From positions 1 through 14,557 of the forward strand of contig DMTJ01000451.1 in NCBI GenBank assembly GCA_003477185.1: 14,557 nucleotides of DNA, given 5' to 3'. This document shows positions 7,878-14,557 of the stretch, in pieces; position 1 is the stretch's first letter, and each line of letters opens with the position of its first letter. The notes beneath the pieces are model-generated. The model was given only the letters and a program-made list of their open reading frames with translations, was not told the origin of the DNA and ran no database searches. Source of the DNA: Lentisphaeria bacterium (GTDB lineage: Bacteria > Verrucomicrobiota > Lentisphaeria > JABSQK01 > UBA12247). The position numbers were made by a program, and so were the translations under genes.

Positions 7878-9983
7878 CTAGGTGGTATAAGCCAGCGGCT
7901 TGGTGCAGTCTATTTCCTCTGGTTCTGCCCCAGAGATCGAGATGAGAAAGATACCAAGCACACAGACGCCCGTAGCGGCGAGTATCCAAGGCAAGGGTGG
8001 CTGAAAGTCCTCGCTCAGGCCAAAGGTTTCCTGAATCACCTCTCCGTGTCGCACCAGAAGCACTGCGATGCCGTTATTGAGCAGGTGAATTGTAAAGCCT
8101 ACCCAGATTGAGCCAGTGCGCCAGGCAGCGTAGGTAAGGATCAAGCCTGTAATGAACAACGGGAGCATGCGAAAGCTGGAGAAGTGAGCCAGTGCAAAGC
8201 CGAATGCGGTGAGCAGGATTGCCGTTACTGGTTTCATGTCGGCTCGCAGGCCGCTCAGAATCAGGCCTCGAAAGGCGAACTCTTCGCAGAGCGCTGGGAG
8301 AAATGCGACAAGTAGTAGGAGTGCCCAGATCGGATAAGTTGTGTCGGTGAGCCGGAGGGCTTCTGTGAGGGCTTTCTCGAATGCCGCAGGCATCGGCGTG
8401 AGCTGGGCTATCCACAGGTTTGGCAGGAATAAGCTGCAGCCGATTAGGACGGCCCCGATCATTGCCAGCGGTCGGGGAGCGCGCAAGCGGAAGACACGCT
8501 TGGCCGACATCTTGAAGTAGCGGACAATCGCAAACCCGCCGCAGAAGTAGACCCCGAGCTGCGCGACCAGCATGTACAAGGCAAGGTCAATGGAGGCGAG
8601 CACTCCGCTCAAGTAGACGGTGGAGACAAGGATGCAGCAGAAGTAGATCAGTGCTATGCGCTGGTCCGGGTGCGGGAGAGCATTGCGATTGACAGTAAGG
8701 ACGTCTGCTATGCCTTTGCGGCCAGCCAGGAGAACTTGCTCGCTGGCAAACAGGCGTGCCGCGAAAGTAAGTACGACGACAGTCCAGAAGAGATTACTCA
8801 CGAGGGTCATGATGGCCAGCATCGGGGTAAGATCCTGAACCATCATTTGCTTGATCAGTAGGGTAATGTTCAAGCCCGGAGCGAGGGCGGTGAGCGCGTT
8901 AAGCTTGATGCCTGGCAGCAAGGCCGCATAGGCAGGAATAATGGCGACAAACGTGAAGGGAGAGAGCAGATTCTGCGCTTCGCGAAAGCTGTTTGCGAAG
9001 ATCGCAACGGTCATGAATAAGGCTGTATAGAGCATCGCGACTGGAATTAGAGCGATAAATGCCCCTAGGAAGATCATCGGCGAGGCGGCGATTGGCAGAT
9101 CGCCCAACCCCAGTTGCACGACCGCCATAATGCTGATGAGATTGGTGAATACTCCGGTCAGTGCCTGCACCAGGATTGCCAGGTACTTGCCGAACATGAG
9201 CTCAAGGTGGTTGATCGGTGCGCACAGGAGTGTTGGGAGTGTGCCGTGCTCTTTCTCACCGGCCGTCATGATGATGGCCGGGTAGAAGCCGCCGAGCACG
9301 ATCAGCACGATGAGCAGTAGTGGGAGCACCCGCCCAGCGACTGTGGCCACAGTTTTCTGCATCGGGGCAACATCCTCAGAAGTGACGCCCCAGGGTTCCA
9401 GCTGCGCCTGAGCAAGCCCAAGCGCCTCCAGGCGCACGGCGAGGGCATCCTGCGCAAGCCGCTCCAGCAGCTCCTCGGCGCGGCCAGCGGCTGCTGCTGA
9501 GTGGGGTATCGTATAGTCAGCCAGTATGCGGAGCCTTTTGTTTGTATACGGCCCCGCATGCTCTGTTTCGCACACAATCACTAGATCGATCATGTCATCC
9601 TGGATCAGGGTCTCCACCTGGCGATGGCCGGGCGATTTCGGGGCCTCCTCGGCACGGCGCTGGCCTCGCTTACCTGGTACGCTGTGCTCAACAGGCTCTG
9701 AAAAGTCCCACGTCAGGCCCTTCGCAAGGTGCACGAGGTTTATCTGAGTCTGCTTAGCGACCGCTGCAGCCAGCGGCTCTACGTTGTCTCCCACCAGTGC
9801 GATCCGTGATACTCGCTCCTGCTGTCTTGCCATCTGGGATGCGGCAAACTCGGTCAGGAACACAGCGAGAACCGGCCAGACCACGATGGGCAGCCCAAGA
9901 TTCATCAGCAGAGTCTTCTTGTCACGAACGGTATCGAGAAACTCTTTGTGGAAGATGGTCTTGACGTGTGCCCAGCGAATCAT
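7878..9983 (-). CDS. ABC-2 type permease (NatB-like) fused to CPBP intramembrane protease
   Basis: A 701-aa polytopic inner-membrane protein. Residues 1 to about 415 form an ABC-2/NatB-like permease: a first membrane helix (about 27-47), a large extracytoplasmic loop (about 50-215), then a helix bundle carrying GEKEHGTLPTLL (242-253), the conserved motif of ABC-2 permeases. Extra helices (about 445-520) lead to a C-terminal CPBP/CAAX-type protease with its full motif set: EEFAFR (Glu567, Glu568, Arg572), FALAH (Phe596, His600) and HLLNN (His633, Asn637). All metal-site and catalytic residues expected of the family are present. The permease half should work with the ATPase encoded just upstream, whose gene overlaps it by ATGA. 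NatAB pairs are known as Na+ exporters in Bacillus, but substrates vary and none can be assigned here. Fusions of this design are known in databases. Confidence 0.92.
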   Translation of the reverse strand: MIRWAHVKTIFHKEFLDTVRDKKTLLMNLGLPIVVWPVLAVFLTEFAASQMARQQERVSRIALVGDNVEPLAAAVAKQTQINLVHLAKGLTWDFSEPVEHSVPGKRGQRRAEEAPKSPGHRQVETLIQDDMIDLVIVCETEHAGPYTNKRLRILADYTIPHSAAAAGRAEELLERLAQDALAVRLEALGLAQAQLEPWGVTSEDVAPMQKTVATVAGRVLPLLLIVLIVLGGFYPAIIMTAGEKEHGTLPTLLCAPINHLELMFGKYLAILVQALTGVFTNLISIMAVVQLGLGDLPIAASPMIFLGAFIALIPVAMLYTALFMTVAIFANSFREAQNLLSPFTFVAIIPAYAALLPGIKLNALTALAPGLNITLLIKQMMVQDLTPMLAIMTLVSNLFWTVVVLTFAARLFASEQVLLAGRKGIADVLTVNRNALPHPDQRIALIYFCCILVSTVYLSGVLASIDLALYMLVAQLGVYFCGGFAIVRYFKMSAKRVFRLRAPRPLAMIGAVLIGCSLFLPNLWIAQLTPMPAAFEKALTEALRLTDTTYPIWALLLLVAFLPALCEEFAFRGLILSGLRADMKPVTAILLTAFGFALAHFSSFRMLPLFITGLILTYAAWRTGSIWVGFTIHLLNNGIAVLLVRHGEVIQETFGLSEDFQPPLPWILAATGVCVLGIFLISISGAEPEEIDCTKPLAYTT

Positions 9984-10717
9984 TGGTTCTCTCCTGCAGC
10001 CATCAGCTGTAGAAAGGCGTCAGTCAGGTTGTCTGCTCCGCCTTGGCTGATGATCTCGTCGGTGGTTCCCTGGGCGATGATGTGGCCTTGATGAATCAAG
10101 GAGATTTGGTCACAAAGGTACTCGGCCTCGCTCATGATGTGGGTTGAGAAGAGGATGGCTTTGCCATTGTCGCGAATCTGTTTGAGCGACTGCATGATGA
10201 ATTGGCTACTGATGATATCCAGGGAGGCTGTGGCTTCATCGAGAATGAGCACATCTGGGTCGTGCACCAGCGTCCTCGCGATATTCGCACGCTGAGTCTG
10301 GCCAGCGCTTAGATTTCCGATTCGACGGTCGGCAAACGGAGTCATGTCGAACGTATCCACCAGTTGCTCGATACGAGACTCCAGTTCTGCGCGCTCCATT
10401 TCGTGGAGGCGGCCAAAGAAGCGCAAAATCTCACGGACAGTGAGGCGCTCATAGAGCTGTGTATCACCGGACAGGAAGCCGATACGGCGCTTGATTGCCA
10501 TAGGATGTTTCTCTACCGGAAGCCCGCAGATGCGGATGTCACCTGATGCTGCCCTAAGAATCCCCGCAAGCATGCGCAGTGTGGTGGTCTTGCCCGCGCC
10601 ATTTGGGCCGAGCAGGCCGACGATACTTCCCATCGGCACCACCAGGTCAATCCCGTCCACAGCCTGGTGCCCATGATAGTCTTTACGGAGGGATACGGCT
10701 TCAATTCCGGGAGTCAT
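9980..10717 (-). CDS. ABC transporter ATP-binding protein (NatA-like)
   Basis: A 245-aa nucleotide-binding subunit of an ABC exporter. Walker A is GPNGAGKT (37-44), the Q-loop glutamine is probably Gln87, the signature is LSAGQ (136-140, Ala in place of the usual Gly), Walker B is VLILDEAT (156-163) with catalytic Glu161, and the H-loop is His193 (FSTH). The length is normal for a single-domain exporter ATPase. The start lies at the edge of the divergent intergenic region and lacks a clear ribosome binding site. Its stop overlaps the permease start by 4 bp (ATGA), indicating translational coupling and a stoichiometric complex at the inner membrane. The sequence after Walker B reads DEATASLD instead of the more common DEPTSGLD. 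This does not remove any known catalytic residue. Confidence 0.93.
   Translation of the reverse strand: MTPGIEAVSLRKDYHGHQAVDGIDLVVPMGSIVGLLGPNGAGKTTTLRMLAGILRAASGDIRICGLPVEKHPMAIKRRIGFLSGDTQLYERLTVREILRFFGRLHEMERAELESRIEQLVDTFDMTPFADRRIGNLSAGQTQRANIARTLVHDPDVLILDEATASLDIISSQFIMQSLKQIRDNGKAILFSTHIMSEAEYLCDQISLIHQGHIIAQGTTDEIISQGGADNLTDAFLQLMAAGENQ
9991..9995 (-). promoter_or_regulatory. Ribosome binding site for the permease-protease gene
   Basis: AGGAG (minus strand) lies 7 nt before the ATG at 9983, inside the last codons of the ATPase gene. It supports this start and coupled translation. Confidence 0.65.
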
Positions 10718-10788
10718 TGGGATTGCTCTGCGTTTGATATAGATTGGCCTCTACAATCGGGACCATCTCAAGAACACGATAATATACC
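10718..10788. promoter_or_regulatory. Divergent intergenic region, likely bidirectional promoter
   Basis: 71 bp between two genes read in opposite directions, so promoters for both should lie here. It is more A/T-rich than its surroundings. For the plus strand, TACAAT (10752-10757) is a good -10 candidate 31 bases before the ATG, but no matching -35 is seen at 16-18 bp. For the minus strand no convincing pair is seen. No operator-like palindrome stands out. Confidence 0.4.
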
Positions 10789-12084
10789 ATGAAAAAGATA
10801 CTTGGCTGCCTAGGGTTTTTCATATTATTACTTTTGCTATCAGTGGTTGGTGTTTACTATCTGATGATGCATACACCGTATCCGTTGCGGGCAATGGCAA
10901 AAACGATTGAGCAGGAGGCGGCGCGCGAGGGATTGGACCTGAAGATTGGCGATATTGATGGCTCGTTCGCGAAGGGCTTTCGATTTAAGAGCATCGGGAT
11001 CAAGACTGAGGATGGCGAGTTTCAACTTGGCGGCATGGGCTTCAAGTACTCTGGATTCTGGGATCTACTCGACCGGAAGTTGATCATCTATGAGGTGTAT
11101 GTGGAGGAGATGTTGATCGCCACAGACTTCAGCAAGAATGACGGGAAGCAGGACGGGGACCCAAGTGATGAGGACACACCTGATCCGATTGGTACGGCCG
11201 TGAATAGAGGCAGTCCTGCAGAACAGATTGGGCGGGCCTTCGACGTGTTTCGGATTGATGAGATACGCTTCTCAGATATCACCCTGCGCGATTCGGGCGG
11301 TGCTTTCGAGTTCCAAGCCGACGAAATGAGCGTGCGGGATATTAAGGTCGAGGACGGCTCAGGTTCCATGGGAGAGATCGTGATCGACACCAACATGCTT
11401 GTTTTCAAGACCGAGGCGATTGGCCGCGAGCCGCCAGCAGGCACCTGGTACGAGCGTAATTTTGTGTTTGAGATCAAACCGCCGATCAGCGACAAGGTCC
11501 TCACAACGCTGCCATTTACGGGCTACCTGAAGATGGGCGAGGCGTTTCAAACAGGAATGAAATTGCGCAGCACGATAGTGCCCGTTGAGATTACGACAGA
11601 GGGAAATAACGCCGATGTGAAAGTCACGAACCTAATGCTTGGTGAGTACCTGAAGGACTATCCGGCTCCAGACATTGTTTCGTTCTCGGCTCAATTGGTG
11701 GAAGCAGAAGACAAGAAACAGACTTGGACGGTGGAGGCCGGTGCCGCCCTTACCCTGAACGGTCGTGAGTATCGCACGGACAGCGAACAGACCGGTGACG
11801 GCCAGGTCCTGCGGATCACTGTGATTTCGGATGATATCACGATTGAATTATCGATCTTGCCTGACACATTTGGCCTGCCAATCACGGTGTCGTGTGGTGA
11901 AGAGCTGAAGACGGATAAGTGCATTGCGAAACTGCTCTACGGATATACCGATACCAGTGTGGCCCAGCAGGCGGAAATCGATGCCTTCAAAGCCAAGTAT
12001 ATGGTCGCCCCGAAGGCGGAGGCACCAACAGAAGAAACACAGCCAGACAAGGCGGAAGCGGGAGAGAACGATGGCGAACTTTAA
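10789..12084 (+). CDS. Membrane-anchored AsmA/TamB-like periplasmic protein
   Basis: A 431-aa protein with one N-terminal membrane helix (about residues 4-25) after MKK, and no cleavage-type motif, so probably inner-membrane anchored with a periplasmic body. Residues about 50-110 (GDIDGSFAKGFRFKSIGI, then a strand-rich stretch with WDLLDRKLIIYEVYVEE) resemble the start of AsmA/TamB/YhdP-like proteins, where such repeated beta segments line a lipid-conducting groove. The rest is predominantly beta-patterned, and the C-terminus (about 405-431) is a charged Ala/Glu/Pro tail. It is much shorter than TamB, comparable to small AsmA-like proteins. A role in envelope lipid handling is inference from this weak resemblance. 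The gene overlaps ssb by 14 bp, and the coding sequence provides the ssb ribosome binding site. Start by the first ATG; no good Shine-Dalgarno is seen. Confidence 0.6.
   Translation: MKKILGCLGFFILLLLLSVVGVYYLMMHTPYPLRAMAKTIEQEAAREGLDLKIGDIDGSFAKGFRFKSIGIKTEDGEFQLGGMGFKYSGFWDLLDRKLIIYEVYVEEMLIATDFSKNDGKQDGDPSDEDTPDPIGTAVNRGSPAEQIGRAFDVFRIDEIRFSDITLRDSGGAFEFQADEMSVRDIKVEDGSGSMGEIVIDTNMLVFKTEAIGREPPAGTWYERNFVFEIKPPISDKVLTTLPFTGYLKMGEAFQTGMKLRSTIVPVEITTEGNNADVKVTNLMLGEYLKDYPAPDIVSFSAQLVEAEDKKQTWTVEAGAALTLNGREYRTDSEQTGDGQVLRITVISDDITIELSILPDTFGLPITVSCGEELKTDKCIAKLLYGYTDTSVAQQAEIDAFKAKYMVAPKAEAPTEETQPDKAEAGENDGEL
12061..12066 (+). promoter_or_regulatory. Ribosome binding site for ssb
   Basis: GGAGAG ends 4 nt before the ATG at 12071, inside the final codons of the upstream gene. 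It fixes the ssb start. The reading frame stays open upstream to about 11924, but the OB fold begins at MANFNKV. Confidence 0.65.
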
Positions 12085-12703
12085 TAAGGTAGTTTTATGT
12101 GGAAATCTGACCGCGGACCCTGAGCTGCGCCAGATTGGGCAAGACAACCAGGTCTGCAAGTTGCGGCTGGCACTGAACCGGCGCTACCGCACGGCGGCAG
12201 GCGAGGACCGTGAAGACGTCTGCTACGTGGATGTGGACGTGTGGGGCCGTCAAGCACAGAGCTGCGGCCAGTATCTGCGGAAGGGCCGTGGCGTTCTAGT
12301 GGAAGGCCGGCTGAAAATGGACCAGTGGGATGATCGGGCGACAGGCCAGAAGCGTTCGCGCCTGTCTGTTTACGGTGAGAATGTGCAGTTCCTTCCTGGG
12401 CGCGATGGTGCCCAGCAAGGCGGAGCTGGAGGCGGCGGCTACGCTCCGCCACAGCAGCAGCAAGGGGGCTACGCCGCACCGGCTCAGCAGGCAGCAGCCG
12501 CCCCGCAGCAGCAGGGGCCAGGGAATTGGGGAACGCCCCCGCCGCCCGCGCAGGCTGCCTATCAAGCGCCACAATCGCAGCCAGCCCCTCAGGCTGTGCC
12601 ACCGCCGCCGCAGAGTGCCCCGCCTCCCTCCACGTCTACGTTCGTGCCCAATGAGGCGCATCCGCCATTTCCGGATGAGTCGGATGATGACCTTCCTTTC
12701 TGA
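12071..12703 (+). CDS. ssb: Single-stranded DNA-binding protein
   Basis: A 210-aa SSB that coats single-stranded DNA in replication, recombination and repair. Residues 1 to about 110 form the OB fold: MANFNKVVLCGNLTADPELR at the start, a central VDVDVWGRQAQ (53-63), YLRKGRGVLVEGRL (68-81) and a closing strand before FLPG. Residues about 111-190 are a low-complexity linker rich in Gly, Gln, Pro and Ala. The acidic tip DESDDDLPF (202-210) is the conserved peptide that recruits partner proteins. Length and layout are normal for a bacterial SSB, though the linker is on the Pro/Gln-rich side. It overlaps the preceding gene by 14 bp, so the two are probably co-expressed. Confidence 0.97.
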   Translation: MANFNKVVLCGNLTADPELRQIGQDNQVCKLRLALNRRYRTAAGEDREDVCYVDVDVWGRQAQSCGQYLRKGRGVLVEGRLKMDQWDDRATGQKRSRLSVYGENVQFLPGRDGAQQGGAGGGGYAPPQQQQGGYAAPAQQAAAAPQQQGPGNWGTPPPPAQAAYQAPQSQPAPQAVPPPPQSAPPPSTSTFVPNEAHPPFPDESDDDLPF

Positions 12704-12765
12704 TGGCGCACTAGCTTACGTTTAGCCATGGCGCTACGGAGATCGCGGTCATGTAGAGTGGCCGA

Positions 12766-13305
12766 GTGCCGGTAACCAGCAGCTACGTGGACTCTCGTGG
12801 ACAGCGCGTTCAAAACACGCGCTGCGTCAAGGCCACGCTCAAGACCAACTACCAGGCCCTGACCGCGGCTCGCATGCCGGAAGAACTCAGTGCGGCGATC
12901 ATCGCTGGGGACCCCGAACTGCATCTAGAGCAGTTTGGACGCTTCGTGAGCAGCAACTCGCGCATCTACCTGAATCGTGAGACAGACGAGCCGGCCTATG
13001 GGGTAGTGGTGCGTGAACTTGTGTACGATCTAGACGGATCGCTCAAGCAAGAGCGCGCGCCCAAGCAGTCCGCGAGGAATGTAGTCCTCGCTAAACCGCG
13101 TAAATGGTCTGGGCGCATGATCCCGAAGCAAAAGGCGCAAAGCCACTTTGGCTTCGCCCACATCATGGAACTCAGTCATATAGATGGGCTGACTTATGAC
13201 TTTCTCTATGGCATGGCTAGGGAGCTGGAAGAGAGGGATTCATTTATGCTGCTGGTGCACCTGACGAATCTTGAGCCGCTGGGCTCCTCGGACCAGTGCA
13301 GATAA
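12766..13305 (+). CDS. Unknown 179-aa protein, possibly shortened at the C-terminus
   Basis: I cannot name this protein. GTG at 12766 is the first possible start: an in-frame TAG lies 9 bases upstream, and only a weak purine stretch precedes it. Visible features are a polar N-terminus (VDSRGQRVQNTR), a helical segment around residues 25-60 with PEELSAAIIAGDPEL, then strands with repeated aromatic and charged positions, and near the end GLTYDFLYGMARELEERDSFML. No membrane helix, signal peptide or catalytic motif is seen. After MLL (161-163) the frame passes straight into VHLTNLEPL and soon stops. My recollection of related proteins, which I cannot check here, is that a further segment lies between these two pieces, so an in-frame deletion near base 13254 is possible. 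It lies 62 nt after ssb and just before a decayed ATPase gene. Confidence 0.55.
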   Translation: MPVTSSYVDSRGQRVQNTRCVKATLKTNYQALTAARMPEELSAAIIAGDPELHLEQFGRFVSSNSRIYLNRETDEPAYGVVVRELVYDLDGSLKQERAPKQSARNVVLAKPRKWSGRMIPKQKAQSHFGFAHIMELSHIDGLTYDFLYGMARELEERDSFMLLVHLTNLEPLGSSDQCR

Positions 13306-13387
13306 TGTCCGCAAAAGAAGAACCCTGACGAATGAACATAGACAAAACTGGGTCCACATGGTGGGCGGTAACAAAGGGTATATCCCC

Positions 13388-13615
13388 AGCCCGTTTCGGC
13401 GAGACCAGATCTGGTTCGTAGGAAAAGGCCAACGTGGCGCAACCGACCTCTACTCGCTTGCAGAGATCAAACTTCCCAAGGGCACCAAGGTGCGCAACGA
13501 CGCAGCGTTCGAGCCAAACTACATCCCAGGACGCTATGGGGCCGTGCCTTTTCTGGCAGATCTCGCGGATGTGGCAAAGGAGGTGGTCGGTGGGGAAGCC
13601 AACAAAGCTGAGTGA
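13388..13615 (+). pseudogene. Remnant: C-terminal end of a RloA-type AAA ATPase
   Basis: From about base 13388 the frame reads SPFRRDQIWFVGKGQRGATD, then LYSLAEIK, VRNDAAFEPNYIPGRYGAVPFLADL. This matches the end of RloA/COG1106-type AAA ATPases, which typically finish with an RRDQIWFV strand, a TDLYSLAEF-like helix and a YGAIPFL-like tail. Only about 75 codons remain; the Walker A, ABC signature and Walker B parts are absent upstream. The open frame extends back to about 13271, but that section overlaps the 179-aa gene in another frame and does not look like the family, so I place the break near 13388. It overlaps the rloB-like gene by 26 bp, the usual arrangement of an intact rloA-rloB pair. 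It is almost certainly a non-functional remnant, unless an upstream part lies elsewhere. Confidence 0.7.
13576..13587 (+). promoter_or_regulatory. Strong Shine-Dalgarno site for the rloB-like gene
   Basis: AAAGGAGGTGGT is a near-perfect complement to the 16S rRNA 3' end. Its AGGAGG core ends 6 nt before GTG at 13590. It lies inside the AAA ATPase remnant and is the best ribosome binding site in the window. It decides the start of the rloB-like gene. Confidence 0.8.
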
Positions 13616-14102
13616 CCGAGACAAGAACTGGTTCAAGCGCCGCTCACGAGTTGGGGTCCGTGTTTTCCGCACCTGGGAGACTCGCAAGCGCATCCATATT
13701 GTCTGTGAGGGAAGCAAGATCGAGCCGAATTACTTTGAGGCGATCAAAGAGAATTTGCCGCCCAATTTAGCCGAGGTCAAGATCGATGGCACAGGTGCCA
13801 ACACGTTGAGCCTCGTCCAAAAGGCGCTACAGCTTCGCGACCAGCAAAGTGACAATTATCCCTTTGACGAGGTATGGGGCGTCTTCGACCGGGACTCGTG
13901 CCCCCCGGCACACTTCGACAACGCGATTCACATGGCTGAGGCAGCCGGGCTCAAATGCGCTTGGTCCAACGAAGCCTTCTAACTCTGGTACCTACTTCAC
14001 TTCGCAGACGAGTATGCACTCCTGCCTGCCCTCTCAAGGGTGAAAAGATCAGCAAGATGCACCCGATGCGTTCATACCTTGAAGCAGGTCGGTACAGCTT
14101 AG
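13590..14102 (+). pseudogene. rloB: RloB-like protein gene interrupted by an in-frame TAA
   Basis: A RloB-like protein (PF13707 family, found beside RloA ATPases and restriction-modification loci; probably a Toprim-type nuclease partner). From GTG at 13590 the frame gives 130 residues: basic N-terminus, RIHIVCEGSKIEPNYFEAI (34-52, with Glu40 in a Toprim-like strand), GTGANTLSLV (67-76), VWGVFDRD (95-102, DxD motif) and CAWSNEAF (123-130). TAA at 13980-13982 then ends it. The same frame continues LWYLLHFADEYALLPALSR until TAG at 14100-14102. Family members read SNEAFELWYLLHF here, so the TAA sits where a Glu codon is expected (GAA to TAA is one base). Later, KGEKISKMHPMRSYLEAGRY in frame +2 (about 14036-14095) hints at a second shift. 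The product would lack the C-terminal half. A sequencing error at one base cannot be excluded. Confidence 0.82.
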
Positions 14103-14119
14103 ATGACCTATGCCGCTGA

Positions 14120-14557
14120 TGCAGATGTTTTTTGCGCCGCATGAATTAACTCGGGTCAGTGGGGGAAAACCTCATTGGCCGGAAAATACATATGCAAGCG
14201 GGTATCTGCCCACTCCTGAAATAGGGGGCACTACTGTTGTGTTCTGCCTCATAGGCCCAAGGACGAATACATGGTCGCCGCCGGCGCCGAATTCAGCGAG
14301 AGACTTTACCTACGGAAGGGCAAATCATGTGGGGCAGGACGTATCCGGCTGGCAGCAACCCGGCAGTGCTTCTGAGCCTCCGGGCTGGCGTCTAGCACCA
14401 ATCCTCTCTCCCATGACACGGGTTCTTGCCGCTGGCAGTCGTGAACGTAACGCTGCTCAGCAATGTTATTTCATGCGGCCGACAACCAACGGCTCTGGTC
14501 ATAAAATTTTACTTTTGGAATTCCCAAAAAACGAACACTCTCTTTGCTGATGGCCAT
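14120..14557. other. No supported gene; decayed or non-coding sequence
   Basis: I see no gene I can support here. A plus-strand frame stays open from 14110 to 14550 (146 codons), but it has no ribosome binding site and overlaps the tail of the rloB pseudogene. Its translation is rich in Pro, Gly, Thr and Ser without recognisable family motifs. The other two plus frames are broken by several stops, and on the minus strand only short frames are present. No repeat, tRNA or terminator stands out. It may be remnant DNA continuing the decay seen upstream, or the start of something outside the window. Confidence 0.4.

Noticed and set aside
11924..12070. Upstream open extension of the ssb frame
   Set aside because: It lies inside the preceding gene. 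The OB fold begins at MANFNKV (12071), which has a ribosome binding site. The extension is an Arg/Ser-rich shadow.
13271..13387. 5' part of the frame leading into the RloA remnant
   Set aside because: It partly overlaps the 179-aa gene and contains no family-like residues before SPFRRDQIWFV, so I did not count it as part of the ATPase.
14110..14550. 146-codon open frame at the right end
   Set aside because: No ribosome binding site, no recognisable motif, and it begins within the decayed rloB tail. Kept as undetermined sequence rather than a gene.
1..14557. CRISPR array, tRNA, rRNA, insertion sequence ends or integrase
   Set aside because: I saw no regularly spaced repeats, cloverleaf-like segments, transposase motifs or flanking inverted repeats on either strand.

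Overview
The window looks like a chromosomal segment from a bacterium of the Verrucomicrobiota/PVC group. The main reason is its first gene block. It is laid out like the Akkermansia Amuc_1101-1100-1099-1098 pilus-like cluster: a PilM-PilN type protein, an Amuc_1100-type protein, an Amuc_1099-type protein and a large secretin. Weak Shine-Dalgarno sites, non-ATG starts and an SSB with a long Gly/Gln/Pro linker do not contradict this. The assignment rests on gene order and motifs only.

Positions 1-5986 (+): envelope operon. The first gene is cut by the window edge. It carries the end of a PilM-like actin fold followed by a membrane anchor and a PilN-like periplasmic region. It is followed after 2-nt gaps by the Amuc_1100-like and Amuc_1099-like bitopic proteins, then after 24 nt by a 935-aa secretin with an unusually acidic periplasmic part. 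Together they would form an inner-membrane assembly platform and outer-membrane channel. Positions 6032-6919 (+): an alpha/beta hydrolase in the same reading frame as the secretin, just past its stop, probably the last gene of the operon.

Positions 6920-7783 (+): an intergenic region with a plausible promoter, then an unrecognised 208-aa soluble protein. It converges with a two-gene ABC exporter operon on the minus strand (10717-7878): a NatA-like ATPase, overlapping by ATGA a NatB-like permease fused to a CPBP (CAAX-type) intramembrane protease. A 71-bp divergent intergenic region separates it from a plus-strand pair: a membrane-anchored AsmA/TamB-like protein overlapping by 14 bp the single-stranded DNA-binding protein gene ssb (12071-12703).

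Positions 12704-14557 (+): an accessory and decaying region. It has a 179-aa unknown protein that may be shortened, the last ~75 codons of a RloA-type AAA ATPase, and a RloB-like gene with an excellent ribosome binding site. The rloB frame is stopped by an in-frame TAA exactly where the family is expected to continue (SNEAF*LWYLLHF). The last ~440 bases hold no gene I can support. The most interesting point is this eroded RloAB-type defence-associated pair next to housekeeping ssb. I see no complete new defence system, CRISPR array, tRNA, rRNA or insertion sequence.
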